From contig JAUCBJ010009060.1 of the NCBI GenBank assembly GCA_032718475.1, forward strand, positions 1 through 64,000: a DNA stretch of 64,000 nt, written 5' to 3'. A program made the position numbers and the translations under genes. Of this stretch, positions 21,865-32,224 are shown one piece after another (the first letter of the stretch is position 1; each line of letters starts with the position of its first letter). This stretch comes from Nemertoderma westbladi (taxonomy: Eukaryota > Xenacoelomorpha > Nemertodermatida > Nemertodermatidae). The notes under the pieces are model-generated. The model had not been told where the DNA came from. It saw nothing but the letters and a program-made list of their open reading frames with translations, and searched no databases.

Positions 21865-22687
21865 CTCTCTGTTCTGCTTCTGCCAATGCTATTGCTGCTG
21901 CTGCTTTTGCTGCTTCCACTGCCGCTGCCGCTGCCGCTTTTGCCGCTTCCACTGCTGCTGCCGCTTTTGCCGCTGCTACTGCCTTTCTGTCCTCTATACG
22001 TTTTTTCTTTACTTGTTCTTCTTGGACTCTAGCGAGGCGGAGTTTTTCATCAAATTTAGCTTGGTTTGCAGCTAACATTTCCGCATCGATTGCGTCCAAC
22101 ACAAGCTTGGTTCCTTCACTATTAGGGCGAAGTCCAGACAGTCGTCTCCTCAACTCTTCGTCTCCTAGGAATCGCTGATAGTCTGACAGATAGATGTCAA
22201 TGGCGTCTCTAGTTCGCGGCTTCTCTGCTGCTGTTAATTCGCTTTCCACTTCGCTTTCCACTTCGCTTTCCACTTGAGAGGAAGTGGCGTCGGTTGATTC
22301 TTCATAGGTTGGCCGCTCATCATAAACCGTATCCGCCATCTTCGCTCCGCGTTCGGGCGTCCGCTCAACAGTATCCGAACTACTGGAGCTATCGGGCCGC
22401 TGAGAACTAGGTTCTTGGCTAGGAGGTTGCTGCTGTTTTATAGCTGCTTCTTGATCCCGCTTGACTTGGGCCCGAGTGCCTATGGCAGACCAACGGCGCT
22501 TCACTAACTTCGCAAATTGCGAAATCGCTTCTACCAACCTAGGTTCTGACACAACCACTGCAGGGGTTGCCCTTCTTACAGTATGAGGGGTTTCAGACCT
22601 CGGTCTGGGATTCTCTACACTTTGATCTGAGAAACAGGCTGTTGTTTCTAGGAGACTATCTGACAGAGTTTGCCTTGTGTCAGCCAT
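21857..22687 (-). CDS. BEL element A: N-terminal Gag
   Basis: 276-aa frame starting MADTRQTLSDSLLE, matching the N-terminus of the element B polyprotein (MSDTKQNLSDSLLD). It has a low-complexity N-terminal part, the block IDIYLSDYQRFLGDEELRRR and then a long Ala/Lys/Glu coiled coil built from GCN-rich codons, ending EAEQRDD. Compared with B it lacks about 170 aa before the DIYLSDYQRF block and the linker after the coiled coil. A frameshift or deletion at 21857-21864 separates it from the downstream frame, with which it is fused in B. Confidence 0.8.
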   Translation of the reverse strand: MADTRQTLSDSLLETTACFSDQSVENPRPRSETPHTVRRATPAVVVSEPRLVEAISQFAKLVKRRWSAIGTRAQVKRDQEAAIKQQQPPSQEPSSQRPDSSSSSDTVERTPERGAKMADTVYDERPTYEESTDATSSQVESEVESEVESELTAAEKPRTRDAIDIYLSDYQRFLGDEELRRRLSGLRPNSEGTKLVLDAIDAEMLAANQAKFDEKLRLARVQEEQVKKKRIEDRKAVAAAKAAAAVEAAKAAAAAAVEAAKAAAAIALAEAEQRDD

Positions 22688-24866
22688 GTTTGATTGTACA
22701 GTTGAATGCCTACTGCTATATTACAGTTAAAGCAAGTCTAGTAATTCAGTATCACTGTTAGCCTAACAATTAATTACCGATACTGCTACTCAGTGTAGCG
22801 TGATATATATAATATATTAGAATACCGGTATGCTTATAGTAGATATATAAGTATTATTACAGACTAGATTTGTCACAGAATACAGGTATATAATTTTAGC
22901 ACAAATATATATAAATATATAATAGGCCTATCGTGAATACCGGTATACAGCTGACACTTATAGTATATATAAGTATAATTATTACAGACTAGAATTAATT
23001 ACAGAATACCGTTATGATTTCAGCCTAAATTTATAGAAATAAATATAATAAGCCTATTGTAAATACCGGTATGTCAATTATTTTAAAAATAATTGAATTT
23101 CTGAATGTTAGGGGTTACTTGGTTACTTTACTTACTTTATTACCGTTATTTGAGCAGCAGTCCAACTGATATTAAGACCTAAGTGTTGTATAACAGGCCT
23201 ACTATTTTATTAATAGATTTAGTGGATTTATATGTACCCGTATGAGGGGTTTTGTTACAATATTGAAATAGATGTTATTATTTCTGGGAAGTAATCACTA
23301 CACAAAAGCTGTGCGCTCTCAGTGAAGTGCTACTTATTGGACACTAAAACAAATAATTCTACTTCCTAAGTTACTTATCTACGAATTACTTACGATACGG
23401 GTGAGATTAAATCTCTAATTAAACACAACAAAAATATTACGTACGAAATTTTAGGGTAATTTTACAGGGAACTACAAACCAGTCTAACAGAGTGTTAGAT
23501 TTTCTGGTTATTACAACGGACAGGATACTACGGTATTTGAAAATAATAAGTAGTAGTAAATACACTGTGTTGTCCAGATAGGAAAATACCACCGTCTGAT
23601 GACCTATAGCCGTATCGCTATAGGTACTACGTTATGTATCACGGAGTGTCCCTACCTAGAAGTTAATTACCGCGGTCTACCAGAACCAACGTGCCTATTA
23701 ACCACTTTACAACACAAATATACTGCCCACACACTAATTACCTTCGGAAAGCACTGTACACTAAACCCTAAATTAGGTACAAGTACTGGTACAACAAATA
23801 ATCAGTAGTTAAAAATACTTGAACAGCTAAAAGAACCACGGCATCTGCTGGAGTGACCGGTGCACAAAATCACCAGTCTTTACCTACGCCAAGCAGCCCG
23901 TGTAGTACCGGGGTTAATTTAACTATAACGGTATGTGTAATAAGCACAATTACTGTAGGAATAAACTTAGGGATATGAATGTTGCGAATAATCGCATAAA
24001 CTCTGAATAATAAATATTACGCTACCCGTACAGAATACTCAAACAAAATACAAACCAAACGCTGGCAGACTACCATCAAGCCTAAATAAACTACAGTATG
24101 TGCAGATTCCAAAATGGTTAGTTAGTATGCGTTCTAACACGGTAGTACGACTTATTCTTTAGGAGGGGGTTGACCTTACAACTCAAGATGCCCCAACTTA
24201 CTAACTGGCACTTTATCGGACAGACTCTACACACGCAGCAATCTCTTCAGACCTAATAACAGCTAGACAACAATCCAGCCTACAAAATATCTGAGTAATA
24301 ACTATTACGGTACCTGAACAGACCACACAAACAAACACAGGCTAAAACGCTGGCAGACTACTATCAAGCCTAAATAAACTACAGGACATGCAGACTCCGA
24401 AATGGTTAGGTAGTATGCATTCTAACCTAGTAGTACGACTTATTCTTTAGGTGGGGATTTACCTTACAGCTCTGGCTGCCCCTACTTCCTAACCGTTCTT
24501 TATCGGACATACACTCTACATGCACTGCAATCAGTTCAGACCCAACAACAGTCAGAACAACAGTTCAGCCTACAAATTATCTGTACAATCTGAGCAGGGT
24601 TACAAGCCTTCTGCTCAATATTAGCCTACTAGTAAATAAAACTGACAGAAATAAGTAAAAATCCCAATAAAAAACCAGGGCTGCAGTCCCCGATTTAATA
24701 TCAAGACCTACCGGTATATAATTATCAAAATCGAATAATACTGCTGTACCTGTACTGTTGTAAGTACCAGTCCGGATGATCAGGCAGTCAGGCCTACTGG
24801 TTACCGGTCGACCGGTACTTTAGTCTTGATCGCTTACGCCGCAATCAAGATCCTGCAAACTGTTAT
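22688..24866. other. 5' leader of BEL element A
   Basis: Long non-coding leader between the 5' LTR and gag. It is rich in ACCGGTAT motifs (22820-23080) and contains a direct repeat with a period of about 289 bp (starting near 24064 and 24353; shared blocks CAAGCCTAAATAAACTACA and GTAGTACGACTTATTCTTTA). The first bases after the LTR, read in sense, are ATAACAG; no TGG-type primer-binding site for a tRNA 3' end is visible. Confidence 0.6.
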
Positions 24867-26105
24867 TGTTCGCGCTTTTAAGACCTTTGGCAGTTTAACC
24901 CGCCAAATCTATATGTCTTCTAGGTTATAAATCTACTCTAGCCTATGACAAGTATTGAACACCTATAATAATTCTAACATTAGCCAAAGCCAGTCTGTGC
25001 ACGACCATTCACCCGCTGGATATACCCGGGAGACTGGCTTTGGATGCTTTAATTTGATTGCGGTGCAGGCCTACCGTACTATTCGATTGATCGTTAATAT
25101 ATAATCTCTGACGAATATTATTCACTTTCGGGAAATATTAGCAGTTCCTTTAGGACGTGGCGCTCTATCTATTTAAACAGAGCTATGACTTATACTATAC
25201 ACAACAGTATGTCTTATAGATCACCAAAGTGCATTCTTTAGGAAATGCTTTGTTACTCAGTCAAGCACACACAGACTATTGCACACAACTACACACTGAA
25301 TTGCCGACATTCACTGATTTTAATCATATATAAAGAGAATAACAACCGACATTTGTAGGGCCTATTAAGTAGCATTGAACTCACTACAAACCACGATAAT
25401 GTATGTCGCAAATTGTTATATGTAACCGGTCTCTCTAACCTTAGTGTATCAAGAAGATGGGTTTTCGGATCGTTATCAATATTCTTCCCAATAATAATAT
25501 GTAAACGAACGATACAATTAACAACACAGTAAATAGCAGTAAATAATGCGGCGAAAGGCAGTTTACGTCAGGGTGCTTAATCAGATGCCGAGTTAACCGA
25601 GACCGAGACCGAGTTGACCAAGATAACAGATTGATGATCTTATAATTAAAGATGCTCTAATGTCAGAAAACATTCCCCGGCCGGTGTTCTAGGCGTGGGG
25701 GAAACATCGGTACTGAATCCTGTAATTCTGCTGTACAGCTTTTACACAAAGAGGGAATCTCTGATTGGTCGAATGGCAAAAAGCTCCACGTGGACACAGC
25801 TGATAGATGTCGTCATTTTGAGATGAGCAGAACAAAGAACCAAGGCAAGGCTCCGGGCAAGCTACACGTGTAAAGCTCAGCCAGCCGTTAGCTGTCGTCA
25901 TAGTAACGACACTGTTTCAAGAGGATCTAGGGCGTTGCGTAACAGAATTGCTAATTATGTCCTCTAAAGTACACATACAGAAGAAATAGCTTTTATGTCC
26001 CCTAAAAACACCGGTACAGCAATGACACGGCCTTTTATGCCTGCTAAACCAACTACAGAGCACTTACGGGGAAAATAACCGGGCAATTCCGCAAAAGCTT
26101 TTACA
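24867..26105 (-). repeat. 5' LTR of BEL element A
   Basis: Pair of 14925-16155, 8 bp longer through small indels (for example a GCGCTCT-adjacent insertion and a doubled CAGC). It should contain promoter and polyadenylation signals for the minus-strand transcript; no exact site is assigned. Confidence 0.93.
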
Positions 26106-26617
26106 ATATTACCCAAAAAAACTTACCCTAAAAGACAAAAATAATTTATATCCTATAGGGTTGGAAAAATATGACTGTAACCTGTGTTCTTTGGTTAGGC
26201 CTATCGTTTATTGTTTTGGTTATATAAGCCTGCTACTGTAACCTGCTCCTTTCCATTAATTAAGAAATCTGATTTTGTATGCTGTCTGGCAGTCTGGGTG
26301 GGTAGGCAGTCTGGGTTCTTAGGCTTACCAGTAAACCGGTGGCAGTAGGTCATTAAAGGAATCTTCAAATTAACAAAATGTACCGTCTGACCGTAATATT
26401 ATGAAAAAAAAGTAAAAATTGAAAACTGAAAAGTGAAACTCTTCTTACAATTAACCTAAATCTTATTGTAGATACATTGTTTATAAAAAACATTTTTTTT
26501 TGTCTTTTTGCGTAGTTTTTTTTGGGTAATATTGTGTTTTTTTGTGTATTTTTTTGTGTATTTTTGTGTTTTTTTTTGGGTAATAGTGTTTTTTTTGGGT
26601 AATTCGTAGGACACCAC

Positions 26618-26698
26618 TTAAATAATAAATTAAAAAAATATTAAAATCTTCATATATAAAATTCCAATAAAAGTCGACCGAAAAGTGAAATCCTGGTA
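26618..26698 (+). repeat. Dispersed host repeat, middle part
   Basis: Continues the repeat cut at 14829 (TTAA, then CTTCATATATAAAATTCCAA and GTGAAATCCTGG) and is cut again at TA (26697-26698). It resumes at 33381. Confidence 0.75.
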
Positions 26699-26836
26699 GG
26701 GGAAAGTGGGGGAATTAGAAACACTTTTTGGATTTTAAAAAATTAAAAGTGCCCTCATTTCTACACAAACATTCATAGAGGAAATATAACTATAGATTTC
26801 GAATCATGCATCTCTCTGCTAACAATAGAACATCCT

Positions 26837-26881
26837 ATCTCGTCTGCCTATCACTATCTGGTAGTGACAGGCAGACGAGAT
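26837..26881. repeat. Hairpin inside the TA-flanked element
   Basis: Arms 26837-26856 and 26862-26881 pair over 20 bp with one mismatch around a 5-nt loop. A second 9-bp hairpin (TTTACCCCA/TGGGGTAAA) follows near 26917. Confidence 0.8.
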
Positions 26882-27471
26882 TTTTTAAAGTCGAGATTGT
26901 TTCTATTTACCCCACAATGGGGTAAATGGAAACAGGGTTTGCCTCCCAATAGTTAAATCAACCAGAAATTCACATGGGGTAATTGGAATATTTCTAATTA
27001 CCACATGGGAATGTAGATTAAATTGCGCACAATTTGATATATAACATGTCTATGTTGCCACATATGTTTAATATTTAAAGTGTTTCACAAACCTTCAACA
27101 ATTAACAGAGATATGCATGTTTGTGAATAAATGACATCCAGCAACAATATGGATATATGAAAACTAATTATTGCTCTTACTATAACTAAATTAAACTTAA
27201 TTTATTTAAATTAAAATGAATTAGCTTAACTTAAATTAAAATTAGAATTTCTTGTTGGTTCAGCACAGCCCCATTCCCGCTTTTCCTATTACCACCAGAT
27301 ATTGGGCCAATGTTTCCTCATTGGCTTTTCCGAGAAAACATCTACGCACCTGACCTACATAATTAGCGATCACTATATTTAAGTTTCTTGTTCCCTTAGG
27401 GTACCCCCAGGAATTCCAAACGTATATGCAGCCTTCCGAATAGTGGCATGACCACTGGAAATGGTGCTTTA

Positions 27472-27745
27472 AGTAGGGGTAGGAGGTACAGGGTCATATT
27501 CTTGGAATCAAGGGGGTCGCCCCACATTCTATCCATTATGATCCCAGAACTACAAAAAAAACAAAAATTTGAAAAAAAATTTCATTTTCATCAGTAGACA
27601 TCATTTTTAGTCTGTCGCGTTGACAAAAACTCATTTTCACCTTAGTCATAGTGATCGGAATCATTAATATGTTGTAAAAAGAGTTTGAGAGGTCGTATGA
27701 AGTTGAAAATAGTCTCATTGGAATCGCAATCGTCGGTTTACTGTT
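27472..27745. repeat. Left terminal inverted repeat of the 5-kb transposon
   Basis: Pairs with about 32225-32498. The outer 140 bp match well; the inner part (AGAGTTT...TCATTGGAA...CGCAAT) matches weakly. Related copies of the inner part recur near 27860-27970 and 28090-28140 as subterminal repeats. Confidence 0.8.
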
Positions 27746-28229
27746 AGTGAATTAAAAAATATTTATTTTTCAACAGCGAATAATTTTTTTCAGTATGAGA
27801 TATTGTCTAAAATCAACTTTTCACCCTACTGTAGGCGTAGCGATCAGAAGTCTTAATATGCAGATATGTTGTAACAAGAGTTTGGAAGGTCGTATTAAAT
27901 TGAAAATAGTCTCATTGGAAAATTGTTGTTGGGTCATCTTAACTTGAAATAAAGTCTCATTGGAACCACAATGACGATTAATTTACTAATAATGAGTTAA
28001 GAAAAAATTAACGGAACTCAAAGTCTGTTGTGTTGATGAAAGTTGACTTTTCACCTTAGCCAGTGATCAGAGTTATCATATATTGTATAAAGTGTGGAAA
28101 CTCATCTGAACTTTCAAATAAGTCATAGGAGCCGCAAAGTGAACGAATTTTCCTGTAGCTTTAGTTCAGCTGAGTTTATCAGCTTTAAGCTCTGCCACGT
28201 CGCCAACGTTCTACAGGAAGGCAGAGAGT

Positions 28230-28476
28230 TTGGCTTTTGGGTTGAACTTTGCCGGATGCCAGATAAACCGGGAAGATTTTGGCTTTTTGATTGACCTTTG
28301 CCGGATGCCAGATAAACCGGGAAGATGTTGGCTTTTTTACTGACCTTTGCCGGATGCCAGATAAACCGGGAAGATTTTGGCTTTTTGATTGACCTTTGCC
28401 GGATGCCAGATAAACCGGGAAGATTTTGACTTTTTGATTGACCTTTGCCGGATGCCAGATAAACCGGGAAGATATT
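28230..28476. repeat. 49-bp tandem repeat (about 5 copies)
   Basis: The unit contains GACCTTTGCCGGATGCCAG and ATAAACCGGGAAGATTTTGG, is nearly identical between copies and has no unique spacers. It lies just past the stop codon of the transposase-like gene, inside the transposon. Confidence 0.9.
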
Positions 28477-28490
28477 GAGAATGATTAGGC

Positions 28491-31400
28491 CTACTTTTTA
28501 GATGGAAAAAGGAAGTCAAATGTGGCCCTGAACTCAGAGTGGTTATGTAGAATAAACTGCATATTTCGTGAAGATGAAGTTAAGTCCCAGTCTCCATCAA
28601 CCAAACAGTTCATAATACCTTCCTTTGTGACCTCCTGAACATCATCGAAAGCAGGATATTTCCAACGTTTATCAGATACAGGATCTACCCGTTCCAAATG
28701 GTTCACAACATAAGTTGACTCCTTTCTTTCAAGAAGGTATCCTAATTCCCATGTGGATTTGCCTTCAAAAATCCACAATGTGGCACACATTCCATTGATG
28801 TCCACAGCCAATGAAGGAGCTGGTTTATCTATTGCTTTATCTTTGTCACTCTGTATGGCTAATATCATAGACAAGTCATCATTTGTAGGTAAGTCTACAA
28901 CAGATCCTGTTGGTGGAGTTTGATTGCCAAGAAGCACCAGAAAATTTTCAAGCCGTTCATCAGGTGTTATCCCATTTAGACGATATAGCTCTGGTCGAAT
29001 AGTAACATCTAACTTGTGTGTATGTTTAAAGTAAGATAATTCAGTTTTAACAATCCGATCTGACTGTAATTGACCTTTATCTTTAATTATTTCTTCGAGT
29101 TCATTTATACAGGTAGCTGGTCCATTCCAAGATTTACAGTCCCTAAGAAGTTTTAATGTGTAATCTTTGACATTTTTGCTTTTCTCAATTTTTTCTTCTA
29201 ATCTTTTCAGCTGTAGTTGTTTTTGTTTAGCAGACCAATTAAATTCTCTCTCACGAAGGATGGCATTGATCTTCTTTGTGGTTTCATCAACACACTTTGG
29301 TGATGCTTGATACAATACCATATCGTTTCTGATGCCTCTTGCAGTAAATTTCTTATTTCGGAATTTCGCAACAGTTGCTATGTTACTGAATTTGCCCAAG
29401 TCCCGCTCTGCTTGTAAGTTGTTAGTTGGCAAATTTGCTAGCTCGCAATCTGTCAGTTTGTGCAACTCTGTAGTACGTGCGGGAGTATCAACTGCTGAGA
29501 AGCCATATTCTCTGCCACATTGCAGTTGTAAAACAGCAGCTGCATCTGTGCACATTAGCTCTATTAGCTTGACTTCCAGTGGACTATTGGGTTCTCTAAT
29601 TGGTACATGTTTATAACTAATTATAAATTCTCCAAGGGTTTCAGTGCATCCTATCAATAGATCACTATGTAATTTTGGTAAGATCTTTAGGAGAGTTGAC
29701 TGGTTTGATAGCTCGATACAGTTTAGGTATGGAAGAGTTACCTTATGGGTAAAGTATGATAGTGCCCAGAGTTCAGTGATAAAAAACTCGCACTCCAAAA
29801 AGAGATTACATGTTTCAGTTAGTTGATTCGATTTGTGACTCTGAGCTAAAAGAGTTCTCAGAAGTGGTAATGCTTCTAGAATGGAAGCTGACATGTAACC
29901 TAATTTAGTAAATCTTCTCTCATGGTAGAGTGTCATGTGCTTCACTTTTCCCTCTTTCTCTAGGAGAATGTCAAACTCTTCAGCCAGTGAAGCTGCATTG
30001 GCAGACTTATCATAGGCGACCAACTTAAGCAAGGCATTTAAACCTGCTAGAACTACTGCCTTTTTCCCTCGAAAGAATGTATGAAGTGAATAATTGGCAG
30101 CTTCCAGCTTTCCTCTAAGGTCTAATTGTCGCTCTAAGTCACACAAAACTGTCAGATTTGACCTATCAAATGCTTCAACTGTATGACTCTTACACAGTAA
30201 ATGATACGGAATATAATCACTTCCAAGTTTGTCAGAAACTCCCTTCTCTATATTTAGATTTTTTGATACAGCATCCGTCATTACTGCAGTTGTGTTTTTC
30301 CATAGGGACATTGGACCAATAGCAGATGATAATGCCAGTGATGCAGCACAAGCTAAACGTTCATATGTTTCTGTAATTAATAGTATTATATTATCTCTAT
30401 CCTCATACGCAAAAAACAGAGGACGCAAACGAAATTTAGTGTTGTTTGAGAATATCAATATGAGGCAAGGCCACTCCCCATCAATGTTATTTCTTGATGT
30501 TGTATCATAGTGGAGGGTGCACTTTATTTCACTGTTTTTTGTTGCTAAAGCAGTCCCTGCATCTTTTTCTACACCAGATGCTTGTAGTTGTTTGTGTTCA
30601 ATTATTGTTTTTGAACTAGGTAGAACATATCTATATTTTCCGTAGTCTGTTGCCGAAACTGGAGTATTTGTTTTGGGTGATACAGTTTCTCGACAAACTC
30701 GTTTAGGGTTGGGCTCAATTGGTTCAGCTTCCAGGGTACAATTACTGTCTCCATTCTGTTCTTCGGGAGATAAAAAGTATTTATGCTTGTACAGATCTCT
30801 AGCCACTACCTGGACAGCTATTCGTGACTTTTCTGCTGACAGTGCACATGAAGTTGATACATTTGCACATGTTGTTTTTATGTCACTTGTTAAGTTTCTC
30901 CTCTGGCGGATTTCAATTCGGTCAATGAAATTGCAAATTGTCTGACTACTTTTTTCTATGTAAGACTTGGTGTTTCGGGCTAAACCTGAGCGATTGCTGC
31001 TTATGTTAAGGTTTATAGGCGAGCTTATTTCCCCATTAAAGCAGTCGTCATCAAAATTACTGTCAACAACCTCACTACCATCATCACCAAAGATGTGTTC
31101 TTCCTCTATTCTGGTGAGTTCCTGTTGGTCTTGACTTTTTTGTTGCTCGGCAGTTATTTTCAATTCGTATTCAGTATCTATTTGATCGCTAAGATAACCA
31201 GTCCGCTGCTTGCTTAATTGCCCAAAATAAAATGCACGTTCATCTGTATCAAAATTATCTGGAACCGCTTTAGTGTTCAATATGGACAAAACTGAATAAT
31301 TATTATCCCTCCAGTTACGCATTCTCTCTCTCTTACTTTTACAAGACCTCCCTTTCATGGTTACTTTATTGAAATAATCCAAAATGTGAGCCCGAAGTTT

Positions 31401-31646
31401 TCGCTTTATGGTGCTTCTAGATGCAATATTATCAGCTCCAAAGGCTTTGCACCACATATTGTTAAGGGAATTTGAATATGCAGTAATTGCCTTCGTTCTA
31501 AGGGCAGACTCTTTATCTGCCTTAGGTGAGCCGCCTGGGGCATAATTGGTAATTGCAATAACAGCCTCATAAATGAAGGGTAATTTGTCACCCAAAACAA
31601 ATACTATGTCACACTGAGCAAGTGATTGAGATGTCATTGTATTCAA
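28491..31646 (-). CDS. DDE/RNase H-fold transposase-like protein, family unassigned
   Basis: 1051 aa, open without introns, the only gene of the 5.03-kb transposon, so it is probably its transposase. The order of motifs fits an RNase H-like catalytic core: LHYDTTSRN (D381) as first acidic residue, VMTDAVSKN (D458) as second, a C-x2-H pair in LLCKSH (C485, H488), a helical insert (about 500-740), then LPTNNLQAERDL with E747 as candidate third residue. The AER pattern recalls hAT transposases, but no BED finger is seen at the N-terminus. The first 370 residues are polar with a basic KRKLRAH/KSKRERMRNW region suited to DNA binding. Residues about 950-1010 (ATLWIFEGKSTWELGYLLER...KRWKYPAFDD) look like a small SH3/chromo-like barrel. 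Catalytic roles are inferred from pattern only. Confidence 0.7.
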   Translation of the reverse strand: MNTMTSQSLAQCDIVFVLGDKLPFIYEAVIAITNYAPGGSPKADKESALRTKAITAYSNSLNNMWCKAFGADNIASRSTIKRKLRAHILDYFNKVTMKGRSCKSKRERMRNWRDNNYSVLSILNTKAVPDNFDTDERAFYFGQLSKQRTGYLSDQIDTEYELKITAEQQKSQDQQELTRIEEEHIFGDDGSEVVDSNFDDDCFNGEISSPINLNISSNRSGLARNTKSYIEKSSQTICNFIDRIEIRQRRNLTSDIKTTCANVSTSCALSAEKSRIAVQVVARDLYKHKYFLSPEEQNGDSNCTLEAEPIEPNPKRVCRETVSPKTNTPVSATDYGKYRYVLPSSKTIIEHKQLQASGVEKDAGTALATKNSEIKCTLHYDTTSRNNIDGEWPCLILIFSNNTKFRLRPLFFAYEDRDNIILLITETYERLACAASLALSSAIGPMSLWKNTTAVMTDAVSKNLNIEKGVSDKLGSDYIPYHLLCKSHTVEAFDRSNLTVLCDLERQLDLRGKLEAANYSLHTFFRGKKAVVLAGLNALLKLVAYDKSANAASLAEEFDILLEKEGKVKHMTLYHERRFTKLGYMSASILEALPLLRTLLAQSHKSNQLTETCNLFLECEFFITELWALSYFTHKVTLPYLNCIELSNQSTLLKILPKLHSDLLIGCTETLGEFIISYKHVPIREPNSPLEVKLIELMCTDAAAVLQLQCGREYGFSAVDTPARTTELHKLTDCELANLPTNNLQAERDLGKFSNIATVAKFRNKKFTARGIRNDMVLYQASPKCVDETTKKINAILREREFNWSAKQKQLQLKRLEEKIEKSKNVKDYTLKLLRDCKSWNGPATCINELEEIIKDKGQLQSDRIVKTELSYFKHTHKLDVTIRPELYRLNGITPDERLENFLVLLGNQTPPTGSVVDLPTNDDLSMILAIQSDKDKAIDKPAPSLAVDINGMCATLWIFEGKSTWELGYLLERKESTYVVNHLERVDPVSDKRWKYPAFDDVQEVTKEGIMNCLVDGDWDLTSSSRNMQFILHNHSEFRATFDFLFPSKK

Positions 31647-32224
31647 GTAATAATAATACTATTGAGAGAATTGAGTAGGCCTAACATTACTACAGAACTG
31701 CAATTACAGAAGTGACATCTGAAGACATAGCTAGCTGCATTCCTAAGCTGTATAAAATATGCTTATACTGTAATTATGGTCCAATTGTTGACCATATATA
31801 TACCAATGCAGAAATATTTTTGCGCAGTAATCCTTAAGATAAATCTAATATTATATCATCAAATTTCAAAATTTTCATTAACACATTTTTTTCACAATGA
31901 AATTATATATATTAGATAAATCATTTATATATTAAAACAATTAAAGTCACTGTTAACTAACTATATTTATTGAACATTATTTTTGTAAATAATTTATTAA
32001 AATTAAATATATATTAAAGTTAATTAGCTGTAAATAGCACAATGTCGGTACTTATTACCAACTTTACGAAAAAATCAAACTATCTGGGTATGAAATGCGT
32101 TTCAAACAACCACATTTGAACAGTTTCATATGTAATTTTTAACAAAATATGGATAACTTCGTCAATTTTTACAGTATTGCTGCGAAACTATTGATCAGGG
32201 GTCTTCAAAAGTGTGTTCTATACC
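31647..32224. other. 5' flank of the transposase-like gene
   Basis: AT-rich DNA between the gene start and the right inverted repeat, where its promoter should lie. No specific signal recognised. Confidence 0.4.

Larger units (their letters stand above)
14925..26105 (-). mobile_element. BEL/Pao LTR retrotransposon A, complete ends, internally deleted
   Basis: Two LTRs of about 1.23 kb starting TGTTCGCGC and ending CTTTTACA on the + strand are flanked by the 5-bp duplication ATATT (14920-14924 and 26106-26110). This is proof of a single insertion. The order in the sense (minus) direction is 5' LTR, 2.2-kb leader, gag, fused gag-protease-pol remnant, long 3' region with a broken ORF3, 3' LTR. 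Reverse transcriptase, most of RNase H and the integrase are missing compared with element B, so A could move only with help. About 14 substitutions and small indels between the LTRs were counted by eye, indicating a fairly young copy. Confidence 0.92.
14830..26617. mobile_element. TTAA-flanked MITE-like element, split by BEL element A
   Basis: The ends are inverted: GGTCCTACGAATTACC on the left (14832 on) and GGTAATTCGTAGGAC on the right (ending 26612). The inner flanks are A-rich on the left and T-rich on the right, with ACCCAAAAAA-type blocks. TTAA lies directly outside both ends (14826-14829 and 26618-26621), and the uninterrupted repeat near 6813 has a single TTAA there. Without the LTR element it would be about 600 bp with no ORF. 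A TTAA duplication is known for piggyBac and Kolobok elements; the superfamily is not assigned here. Confidence 0.6.

Noticed and set aside
19417-22687. Deletions in element A explained as spliced introns
   Set aside because: Comparing one gag deletion with element B, the left edge keeps the only GT candidate in the retained sequence, so there is no matching GT...AG pair; plain deletions fit better.
28230-28476. CRISPR-like array
   Set aside because: The 49-bp units are directly adjacent with no unique spacers, in a eukaryotic transposon; this is a plain tandem repeat.
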